Source: Corynebacterium kalidii (GTDB taxonomy: Bacteria; Actinomycetota; Actinomycetes; Mycobacteriales; Mycobacteriaceae). From it: 64,000 bases of DNA. A model generated the notes under the pieces. The model did not search any database, was not told where the DNA came from, and worked only from the letters and a program-made list of their open reading frames with translations. The translations under genes were made by a program, and so were the position numbers. The DNA lies in contig NZ_JALIEA010000010.1 of assembly GCF_022869005.1 (NCBI RefSeq), positions 136,782 through 200,781 of the forward strand, given 5' to 3'. This document shows, piece after piece, positions 1-8,388 of this stretch (its first letter is position 1; every line of letters begins with the position of its first letter).

Positions 1-1
1 C

Positions 2-121
2 CAGCTCGACACCTCGCTCACGATCGCCTGCATCATCGTGATCGGTGTCGCGGCGTTGGTCGTCGACAACCTTCTGCTGGCCGTCGAGGCCCGCTTCTCA
101 CCCTGGAGGACGAAACAGTGA
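2..121 (+). CDS. ABC transporter permease, C-terminal fragment (cut by window edge)
   Basis: An open frame runs from the left edge to a TGA at 119-121 and gives the last 39 residues of a membrane protein. A hydrophobic stretch (around ACIIVIGVAALVVDNLLL) is followed by a short basic tail. Its stop overlaps the GTG of the next gene by 4 bases (GTGA). In the order permease, binding protein, ATPase this is most likely the inner-membrane permease (TauC/SsuC type) of the importer continued by the next two genes. Only the end is visible, so the family call rests on the neighbours. Confidence 0.7.
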   Translation, partial: QLDTSLTIACIIVIGVAALVVDNLLLAVEARFSPWRTKQ

Positions 122-1164
122 CATCACGGAGAACGGGGGCGCTGTCCGCGGCGATCCTCCTCACGACAGTGGCAGGATGTGTCGGCCCGCCCGCGAGCGA
201 GTGGGAGGACAGGGGAGGGGACGCGGTGTGTCCCGTGAAACCCTCGGAGGCCGGGGGCACGGTCCGTATCGGCTACCTCGGTGGACCGGCGACCGACCTG
301 TACACCCAGGCGACCGGATTGGCGGAGGCGTGTCTGCCGGAGGCGGACATCGAATGGACGCGGTACCCGACGGGTCAGGACATCGTCCAGGGGTTCGCGG
401 CCGGGTCGGTCGACCTCGCCTCGCTGGGGTCGACCCCGACAGCGAAGGCCCTGAGCGCGCCGCTGAATCTGGACGTCTCCGTCGTCCAGGCCAACTCGGT
501 GATCGGCGGGACCGAGGCACTCGTCGCCAAGGACGCGGCGGGCATCAGGGATCTCAAGGGCAAACGTATCGCCGTCCCGTTCTCGTCGACCGCGCACTAT
601 TCACTCCTCAACGCGCTCATCGACGCCGGGATCGACCCGTCGAGGGACGTGGAGATCACGAACATCTCCCCGGACAAGCTGCCTGCCGCATGGAAGTCGG
701 ACCGGATCGACGCGGCCTATGTGTGGGACCCGACGCTCCAGGAGCTGAAGGACGGGACGGGTGGGACGACGCCGGGAACGGTGATCACCGATTCCCGGGA
801 ACAGGCCGACCGGGGCCACGCGACGTACAACGTCACCTTGGCCTCCGATGCCTGGATGGACGGCAACCCGGACCTCCTGCGGACGTGGCTGGACCTGGAA
901 GCCAGCGTGGCGGAGGAAGCCCCTGGGTCGGAGGACTTCGTGTCGGTGAATGCCCGCGCGTCCGGCATGGATGAGGAGGCCGCGGAACTCCAGGTGGACG
1001 GGCAACGGTTCATCACCGGCCGCGAGCAGGTCGAGTACCTCACCGACGTCGCCGAGTCGCTGCGCTCGACCGCGGCATTCCTCGCCCGCCAGGGGGATAT
1101 CCCGGCGGAGGAGAAGGACTATTCAGGGATGGTACGTACCGATCTGTGGGAGGACAGGACATGA
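118..1164 (+). CDS. Lipoprotein substrate-binding protein of a taurine/sulfonate-type ABC importer
   Basis: This 348-residue protein begins with a GTG that overlaps the preceding stop. It has a lipoprotein signal: basic start, hydrophobic core and lipobox VAGC with Cys21 as the expected lipid anchor. The mature part resembles the SsuA/TauA/THI5-like binding-protein fold: a GYLGGPATDLY-type opening strand, a segment ending in DLKGKRIAVPF near residue 150, and AAYVWDP further on, typical of two-lobe periplasmic-type binders. It should capture the ligand outside the membrane and hand it to the permease. The ligand (taurine, alkanesulfonate, nitrate-like or thiamine precursor) cannot be fixed from sequence. 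Its stop overlaps the ATPase start (ATGA). Confidence 0.85.
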   Translation: MTSRRTGALSAAILLTTVAGCVGPPASEWEDRGGDAVCPVKPSEAGGTVRIGYLGGPATDLYTQATGLAEACLPEADIEWTRYPTGQDIVQGFAAGSVDLASLGSTPTAKALSAPLNLDVSVVQANSVIGGTEALVAKDAAGIRDLKGKRIAVPFSSTAHYSLLNALIDAGIDPSRDVEITNISPDKLPAAWKSDRIDAAYVWDPTLQELKDGTGGTTPGTVITDSREQADRGHATYNVTLASDAWMDGNPDLLRTWLDLEASVAEEAPGSEDFVSVNARASGMDEEAAELQVDGQRFITGREQVEYLTDVAESLRSTAAFLARQGDIPAEEKDYSGMVRTDLWEDRT

Positions 1165-1958
1165 TTGCTCTTGACGGTGTGGGCGAGGTCTACCGGACCC
1201 AGAATGGGGGAGTCGTCGAGGCTCTCCGGGAGATCTCGTTCGAGATCGGGAACGGGGAGATCGTGTGTCTCGTCGGGCCGTCCGGGTGCGGGAAGTCGAC
1301 CCTGTTGCGTCTGCTCGGGGGATTCCTCCGGCCGACGTCGGGGCGGGTGACGGTCGACGGGACGGTGGTGCGGGGACCCGGGACGGAGCGGGGCGTCGTC
1401 TTCCAGCAGCCGACGTTGTTCCCCTGGTACACGGTGGAGGAGAATGTCCGGCTGTCGCACCGGTATTCGGGGACGGAGGAGAAGGCGGCGAGGGCGGGGG
1501 AGTTGCTGGAACTCGTCGGTATGTCGGATGCGGCGGGCCGGTATCCGCACGAACTGTCCGGCGGGATGCAGCAGCGGGTGCAGATCGCCCGGGTGCTCGC
1601 GGCCGGGCCGGAGCACGTGTTGATGGACGAGCCTTTCGGGGCACTCGATCCGTTCACCCGTGAGCAATTGCAGGCCGAACTGCTCCGGGTGTGGGCGACG
1701 TCGTTCCCGTCGATCGTCTTCGTGACGCACAGTGTGGAGGAGGCTCTCCTTCTGGGGCACAGGGTTGTGGTGATGGCGGCCGGCCCGGGGCGCGTGCTGG
1801 ACGTGGTCGAGGTCTCGCCGTCGTTGCGGGTGGATGTGGCCGCGGATGTTCCACGTGAAACCATCCAGGCGCGCCTGCGTGAGCGCGCAACGAATCCGGA
1901 TGTCGTGGCGTTGCGGCGCCGGGTGTCGGAACTGATCTCTTCGGTCAGCCCGGTGTGA
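1161..1958 (+). CDS. ATP-binding subunit of the taurine/sulfonate-type ABC importer
   Basis: A 265-residue ABC ATPase. The ATG at 1161 is chosen because it overlaps the stop of the binding-protein gene (ATGA), giving translational coupling; an in-frame start 15 bases upstream is less likely. Walker A GPSGCGKST lies at residues 39-47, the signature LSGGMQQR near residue 140, followed by Walker B and D-loop (LMDEPFGALD) and the switch His in VTHSVEEA. The pattern is that of the TauB/SsuB/NrtD group, which powers import of small organic anions. Its 3' end overlaps the convergent HNH gene by 14 bases and it carries a parS-like site inside its coding sequence at 1847-1862. Confidence 0.9.
   Translation: MIALDGVGEVYRTQNGGVVEALREISFEIGNGEIVCLVGPSGCGKSTLLRLLGGFLRPTSGRVTVDGTVVRGPGTERGVVFQQPTLFPWYTVEENVRLSHRYSGTEEKAARAGELLELVGMSDAAGRYPHELSGGMQQRVQIARVLAAGPEHVLMDEPFGALDPFTREQLQAELLRVWATSFPSIVFVTHSVEEALLLGHRVVVMAAGPGRVLDVVEVSPSLRVDVAADVPRETIQARLRERATNPDVVALRRRVSELISSVSPV
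1847..1862. promoter_or_regulatory. parS-like ParB-binding site
   Basis: The 16-mer TGTTCCACGTGAAACC matches the bacterial parS consensus TGTTNCACGTGAAACA at all positions but the last. It lies inside the importer ATPase gene, as parS sites often do. With the site at 8057 and the nearby gyrA it suggests an origin-proximal ParB-loading region. Confidence 0.75.
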
Positions 1959-3114
1959 GGGGGCCGTCCGCCACGGTGCGGTAGTGGCTGTTGTCGGGGC
2001 CCGACCAGTGGATCGTGAGGCCGCCGTCGTCTGTGTAGCAGGACCACAGTTTCAGTGTCTTCATTCTGTGGTGGAGACGGCAGAGACACTGGCCGTTGGC
2101 GACGGAGGTGGGGCCGTTGCTCTGGGGGTCGGTGTGGGGACTGTTCTCGATATGGTCGAACTCGCAGAAGTCTGCGGGCACGGTGCAGTACGGGAACCGG
2201 CAGTGGGTGTCCCGGCCGATGATCTCCGCCTTGTGTTTCACGGGAAACGCATACGACTCGACCGGCGGTAGGTCACCCGGAAGGATCCGGGGTCGCCGTG
2301 ACCGTTCCTCGAGTATTTCGGCGGCAGTAGTGGAGACCCAACCGACTCCGGGAATGAACCCGGGCCCGTAGCCGCTGTGGCCGTCGACGGTCTGACGGTA
2401 GAGGTTTACCGTCACTGTGATGTTATTCGCCCCATCTCCGAGTGCCTCCATCATGACCTCTGACCGAAGCGATGACAGTGCGGTTCGGACGTCGTCGACA
2501 GCCTCCTTCTCTTTCAGTGACTGCAACCGGGACCAAGCGGCGTCGTTGATGGCGTCCCATAGCCGGGAAGCGACGGCCTGGCTGCCGCATTCGAGGATGA
2601 TCCGTGTCTCCCGGCGTACCGCGCCTGCGGAACGGATCTCGTGTTCCTCTGTCTCGGCAACGAGGTCGGCGTCGAGCGTGACGACGATCTTCTCGGCGAG
2701 GTCTGCGAGGGCGTCCGGTGCGACGGGGGAGGAGGGGCCGATATTGTCGAGCCAGTCCAGGATGCCGCATTCGACGGCGAGGTCGACGGCGTCGCGTACG
2801 TCCACCGCGTCAGCCGCCGAGAGATGCCGGGTGTGCCGGTTGATCACCAACCAGACCCGGTCGAGGTGTTCGACGCTGATGCGCCCGTCATCGGAGACCA
2901 CGGAGAAGAGGTCGGGTTGGCGGGCGGCGAGTTCGCCTGCATGTGCGAACCGGTGCGCTTCCGAGCGACCTCGACCGCGGCGCGCGAGAGCCACGCAACG
3001 CCGCTGGTCGGCATCGATGGTGGCGAGGTACTGGACGAGTGCCATTTCGGCGATGTTGATGGGGTGTACCAGTAGTTCCTCGTCTGTCGGCATGTGAAGA
3101 AGATCGACCGCCAT
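1945..3114 (-). CDS. DUF222/HNH endonuclease-domain protein (13E12-repeat type)
   Basis: A 389-residue protein with the layout of the actinobacterial DUF222–HNH family: a helical N-terminal DUF222 part (about 20-260) and a C-terminal HNH motif at about 316-349. The latter shows a Cys pair, DH in FCEFDHI, a conserved N-rich middle and LCRLHH, the expected metal-binding and catalytic residues. Such proteins are numerous in corynebacteria and mycobacteria; their role is uncertain and links to mobile DNA are suspected. ATG at 3114 follows a GGGAGG ribosome site, and a near-consensus promoter lies at 3171-3199. It overlaps the importer ATPase gene tail to tail. Confidence 0.85.
   Translation of the reverse strand: MAVDLLHMPTDEELLVHPINIAEMALVQYLATIDADQRRCVALARRGRGRSEAHRFAHAGELAARQPDLFSVVSDDGRISVEHLDRVWLVINRHTRHLSAADAVDVRDAVDLAVECGILDWLDNIGPSSPVAPDALADLAEKIVVTLDADLVAETEEHEIRSAGAVRRETRIILECGSQAVASRLWDAINDAAWSRLQSLKEKEAVDDVRTALSSLRSEVMMEALGDGANNITVTVNLYRQTVDGHSGYGPGFIPGVGWVSTTAAEILEERSRRPRILPGDLPPVESYAFPVKHKAEIIGRDTHCRFPYCTVPADFCEFDHIENSPHTDPQSNGPTSVANGQCLCRLHHRMKTLKLWSCYTDDGGLTIHWSGPDNSHYRTVADGPLTPG
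2234..2249. promoter_or_regulatory. Degenerate parS-like site
   Basis: TGTTTCACGGGAAACG differs from the parS consensus at one core position (CACGGG for CACGTG) and at the last base. It is 387 bases from the stronger site at 1847. It may be a weak ParB site or chance; the broken central CACGTG lowers confidence. Confidence 0.3.
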
Positions 3115-3170
3115 GTTCCCTCCCCAAGGTTGAAAGCTGGCCTCCCGGCCCCCGATATTCGGTAAGTGAA

Positions 3171-3199
3171 ACTATACACCGGGTCTCGGGAATGGTCAA
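3171..3199 (-). promoter_or_regulatory. Promoter of the HNH gene
   Basis: On the minus strand TTGACC (3199-3194) and TATAGT (3176-3171) are separated by exactly 17 bases, close to the housekeeping sigma consensus. The HNH start codon lies 57 bases downstream of the -10. A small palindrome (CCGATATTCGG, 3152-3162) lies in the untranslated leader. Confidence 0.7.
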
Positions 3200-3250
3200 C
3201 CATGTGTTCGAATGCGGCGTTACTGCCTGCCCAGTGCTGAAGAACGCGTA

Positions 3251-3347
3251 ACAGACAGCTCGGTCTAGGAAATTTTCACGGTCTGACCAGCGAAGATGCG
3301 GATGCGGTGCACATTCCCCCTTGCTTTTCGACAGACAGACTGGTCTA
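3251..3347. promoter_or_regulatory. Two copies of a TetR-type operator-like element
   Basis: ACAGACAGCTCGGTCTA at 3251-3267 and ACAGACAGACTGGTCTA at 3331-3347 are identical at 14 of 17 positions and start exactly 80 bases apart. Each is an imperfect dyad (AGAC...GTCT), the form of many TetR-family operators. The second ends 9 bases before the ATG of the flavin-reductase-like gene, so a bound repressor would block its expression. No TetR gene is adjacent. Confidence 0.5.
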
Positions 3348-3356
3348 CTGGTCTCC

Positions 3357-3779
3357 ATGATCACAGCACACACGGACACTGTGTCCGCACCCCGTCTTCC
3401 CCTGGCCGTCCTGGCAGCAGAGGTCAACGGTCGCATGATGTGCGTGGTCATCGACTCCTACTTCGACGAGAGCCTCGCCCCCGGCCTCGTCTCCGTCCCG
3501 ATCCCCGCCGACGACCCCGCCTGGCAGGAGCTCCGCACCGCACCCCGTCTCGGAATCTCCGTCCTGAACCCCCTCCAGACCATCGGCGTGGCGAACATCG
3601 CCCCGTCGCTGACCTCGGACGGGGGACCGGGCGTCGTCGAAGGCGCGGCAGTCCACCTCACCGCGCGTCTCTACCAGGAGTTCGACGCGGGCCAGCACAC
3701 CGTCGCGCTCATGAGCGTCTCCGGACGCCGCACCGGAGACATCGCCCCCGAGCAGCGTGACTACCTGTTCGCCGCCTGA
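3357..3779 (+). CDS. Flavin-reductase-like (FMN-binding split-barrel) protein
   Basis: A protein of 140 residues from the ATG at 3357; a longer in-frame start at 3321 would add 12 residues but would include the operator-like repeat. The segment SVLNPLQTIGVANIAPSL and the surrounding pattern resemble the flavin reductase/PNPOx-like split-barrel fold, which binds FMN and passes electrons to partner oxygenases or handles flavin. It is short for the family (usually 160-190), so the match is approximate. Its 3' end overlaps the convergent siderophore-interacting protein gene by 19 bases. The operator pair at 3251-3347 suggests regulated expression. Confidence 0.55.
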   Translation: MITAHTDTVSAPRLPLAVLAAEVNGRMMCVVIDSYFDESLAPGLVSVPIPADDPAWQELRTAPRLGISVLNPLQTIGVANIAPSLTSDGGPGVVEGAAVHLTARLYQEFDAGQHTVALMSVSGRRTGDIAPEQRDYLFAA

Positions 3780-4588
3780 GCCTCGTCCGCCTCGATCTCC
3801 TCGGTGAACTCCCGCTTGCTGGCCTGCCACTCGTCCTCGACCATGCCGAGACGCCAGTAACCGGAGATCGACACCTCCGACTTCGGTACGCCGTTGTCCA
3901 CGAAGAGGAAACGGCGCAGGTCGCGGATCATCTCGGCCACGCCGTGGATGAACCAGCGGGTCGGCGTGGACGGCACACCGGCTGCGGTGACGGCCCGCAC
4001 TAGCTCCGTCCCGTGGATCGCGCCATTGCGCGGTACCCAGTGGACCGTCGTCCCCGCGTGGGTCGGGGACGGGAGCCGCGCATCCGTGTCGGCGACCTCG
4101 ATCCACGCCTCGGCCGTCGCGTCCTGCGGCAACGCCTCGATACCGGCGAAGATCGCCGGCGCGGCAGCCTCGTCGCCGGCGAAGACGGTGTGGCTCCCCT
4201 CGGGGCCCCAGGCCCCGCCGGGGCCCATGAAGCCGATCTGGTCGCCGGGTCGCGCGGCAGCGGCCCAGGGGCCGGCCAGTCCCGTGTCACCGTGGGTCAC
4301 GAAGTCGATGACGATCGTCGAGGTGTCCGCGTCCCAGGACCGCAGCGTGTAGGTACGGGTCACCGGCCACTGCCCGCGGGGCAGCTCCTCGCGGACCGCC
4401 GCCGGGTCGAAGGGCCAGGAGTAGGACGCCCCGGCCGGCGGGAAGAGGAGCTTCACGTAGTGGTCGGTGTGGTGCAGTTCGGCGTAGGGGAGTGACGTGC
4501 AGGAGAGCGTCACCCGCACCATGTCACGTGAGATCCGTGACGCGTCGGTCACGGTGGCGTTGTGGACGGGACGGGCAGGGCGGGGCAT
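3761..4588 (-). CDS. Siderophore-interacting protein (FAD-dependent ferric-siderophore reductase)
   Basis: A 275-residue protein of the ViuB/SIP family. The N-terminal half is a ferredoxin-reductase-like FAD barrel with RTYTLRSWD near residue 85 (the FAD-binding RxYTxR motif), and the C-terminal half is an NAD(P)H-binding lobe with WFIHGVAEMIRDLRRF. Such cytosolic enzymes release iron by reducing ferric siderophores. The ATG at 4588 is preferred over one 18 bases upstream because AAGGA lies at good spacing before it. It is divergent from gyrA, with 127 bases between. No siderophore transporter is visible nearby. Confidence 0.88.
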   Translation of the reverse strand: MPRPARPVHNATVTDASRISRDMVRVTLSCTSLPYAELHHTDHYVKLLFPPAGASYSWPFDPAAVREELPRGQWPVTRTYTLRSWDADTSTIVIDFVTHGDTGLAGPWAAAARPGDQIGFMGPGGAWGPEGSHTVFAGDEAAAPAIFAGIEALPQDATAEAWIEVADTDARLPSPTHAGTTVHWVPRNGAIHGTELVRAVTAAGVPSTPTRWFIHGVAEMIRDLRRFLFVDNGVPKSEVSISGYWRLGMVEDEWQASKREFTEEIEADEAQAANR

Positions 4589-4663
4589 GGACAGGCTTTC
4601 CTTCATTCTCGTGTTCGACGTCCCCGCCCATCGTACGCACCTGACCCGGATATGGGCTATGAA

Positions 4664-4673
4664 GTGGTAAGAT
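4664..4673 (+). promoter_or_regulatory. Probable extended -10 promoter of gyrA
   Basis: TAAGAT at 4668-4673 is preceded by TGG, giving an extended -10. No good -35 is seen at standard spacing. It lies 42 bases before the gyrA GTG. Confidence 0.45.
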
Positions 4674-4715
4674 TGACAGGTCTATACCTAGTCTTCTGGA
4701 AGGGATCGCACCGAA

Positions 4716-7216
<2,501 letters not shown>

Positions 7217-7220
<4 letters not shown>

Positions 7221-7582
7221 GGGCCTCGGTCCGGGAGGTCGCACCGCTGAGCGCGCTGAAGATCGGCGCGCTCCTCAGCGCGTGCATCTTCGCCGCCTGG
7301 ATGGTCGCTGCGGCCCTGATCTACATCTTCCTGGGGCTGGCCGGCGTCTGGGACCGGATGAACAACCTCCTGGCCGACCTGATCGGTGCCGACCATGTGT
7401 CGGCGGGGCTCTACTACGGTGTCGCCTTCGGCGTCGGACTGCTGGAGTTCGTCGTGGTGACGTTGTTCGCACCGGTGATGGCGGTGCTCTACAACGCGGC
7501 GACGGGCCTGGTCGGTGGCCTCCGGGTGACGATCGACCCGGAGCGGGTGGACGAGCCGGAGAACGTCGAAAACGAGTCCTGA
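7217..7582 (+). CDS. DUF3566 transmembrane protein
   Basis: A 121-residue protein with two membrane segments (about 17-42 and 66-92) and a polar acidic C-terminus. It sits directly after gyrA, overlapping its stop by 4 bases, exactly where DUF3566 proteins lie in corynebacteria and mycobacteria (the Rv0007 position). The start motif REVAPLSALKIG is typical of the domain. Function is unknown; conserved linkage to gyrA suggests a cell-envelope or replication-associated housekeeping role. Confidence 0.9.
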
Positions 7583-7591
7583 CCAGTCAGT

Positions 7592-7620
7592 TTGTAAGTT
7601 CGGGGCAGGGTGGGTAAAGT
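7592..7620 (+). promoter_or_regulatory. Promoter of the tRNA-Ile/tRNA-Ala pair
   Basis: TTGTAA (7592-7597) and TAAAGT (7615-7620) are 17 bases apart. The tRNA-Ile gene starts 14 bases after the -10, a usual distance for stable-RNA promoters. Confidence 0.65.
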
Positions 7621-7634
7621 TCTGTCTCGTTCGA

Positions 7635-7711
7635 GGGCCTATAGCTCAGGCGGTTAGAGCGCTTCGCTGATAACGAAGAGGTCGGAGGTTCAAGTCCTCC
7701 TAGGCCCACCA
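7635..7711 (+). tRNA. tRNA-Ile (GAT)
   Basis: A full cloverleaf: acceptor stem GGGCCTA/TAGGCCC, D-arm with GCTCAG, anticodon GAT at 7669-7671 in a CTGATAA loop, T-arm with GGTTCAAGTCC, and an encoded CCA at 7709-7711. It is paired with tRNA-Ala(TGC) after gyrA, as in related genomes. Confidence 0.97.
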
Positions 7712-7726
7712 GTAAGACCCCCCCTC

Positions 7727-7799
7727 GGGGCTGTAGCTCAATTGGTAGAGCATCTGCTTTGCAAGCAGAAGGTCAGGGGTTCGATTCCCCTCAGCTCCA
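7727..7799 (+). tRNA. tRNA-Ala (TGC)
   Basis: Cloverleaf with acceptor stem GGGGCTG/CAGCTCC, anticodon TGC at 7760-7762 in loop TTTGCAA, a T-arm with GGTTCGATTCC, and discriminator A7799. The genome does not encode CCA. It lies 15 bases after tRNA-Ile and is probably co-transcribed with it. Confidence 0.97.
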
Positions 7800-7810
7800 C
7801 AGAACATCTT

Positions 7811-7837
7811 CCCCCGGTCATTGGCCGGGGGATTTTT
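7811..7837 (+). terminator. Rho-independent terminator after the tRNA-Ile/Ala pair
   Basis: CCCCCGG (7811-7817) pairs with CCGGGGG (7825-7831) around a 7-base loop and is followed by ATTTTT. Confidence 0.85.
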
Positions 7838-8181
7838 CGTGTGCGGTGGCGGCGGCACTGGTCGTGCGCTGACCGGCCCGCCCAGGGGGGTGGCACGTTA
7901 AGGCGGTGGGGAAGTACACCACGAGGGACGGGAACGCGCTACGGACCGTTGCTGCTTGTGCAACTGCCAGGGTTACGGCCATGTGGTGAGCATCCGTTCA
8001 GGCGCCCCATGGCACGGCTGATCAACGGGCCAGAGATCCCCGGAGGGCAGGCGCAGCGTTTCACGTGAAACGTGTCGTTGGTGGACGGAGGAAGGAGGTG
8101 TCGGAGGCGACATGCCGATGAACCCCATGCGGCTAGGTGAATGGCAGGGGTCGGGTGTACGATTTCCTGTGTTGTCCCTAC
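7838..8181. other. Intergenic region without a gene; contains parS and a tRNA promoter
   Basis: There is no convincing coding sequence between the terminator and the next tRNA. An open frame over this stretch runs through the two tRNA genes and is not real. The region holds the parS site at 8057-8072 and, at its end, an extended -10 (TG then TACGAT at 8158-8163) suited to the tRNA-Ala(CGC) gene. Confidence 0.6.
8057..8072. promoter_or_regulatory. parS site (ParB binding)
   Basis: The perfect 14-base palindrome GTTTCACGTGAAAC, flanked by C and G, is the parS core; only the outermost T/A pair of the consensus is changed. It is intergenic and close to gyrA, as expected for origin-proximal ParB nucleation sites. 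Confidence 0.85.
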
Positions 8182-8254
8182 GGGGCTATAGCTCAGTTGG
8201 TAGAGCGTCGCGTTCGCAATGCGAAGGTCAGGGGTTCGATTCCCCTTAGCTCCA
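8182..8254 (+). tRNA. tRNA-Ala (CGC)
   Basis: Cloverleaf with acceptor stem GGGGCTA/TAGCTCC, anticodon stem TCGCG/TGCGA around loop TTCGCAA with anticodon CGC at 8215-8217, and discriminator A8254; no encoded CCA. It reads GCG codons, common in high-GC genomes. An extended -10 TACGAT lies at 8158-8163. Confidence 0.93.
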
Positions 8255-8280
8255 CAACGTGCGGTTCACGAACTGCAGAG

Positions 8281-8326
8281 ACCGGAGGTCACACACTCGA
8301 AAGGGTGCGCGACCTCCGGTTCTTCG
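8281..8326 (+). terminator. Terminator after tRNA-Ala (CGC)
   Basis: ACCGGAGGTC (8281-8290) pairs with GACCTCCGGT (8311-8320), with further pairing of CACACTC and GGGTGCG inside, then TTCTTCGTT. The hairpin and the preceding GCGGTTCACGAACTG are nearly repeated after tRNA-Leu at 61460-61527. Confidence 0.75.
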
Positions 8327-8388
8327 TTGTTCGGCGACCCCGCTTCCGCTACGTCGGTGATCCCCGGTGCGGTGACTGGGCCATTGAG

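Noticed and set aside
235..252. CCCGTGAAACC sequence considered as another parS site
   Set aside because: Only the right half matches the parS consensus; the left arm is not conserved.
7742..8068. Plus-strand open frame over tRNA-Ala and the parS region
   Set aside because: It begins inside the tRNA gene and runs through a terminator; there is no ribosome site or family match.
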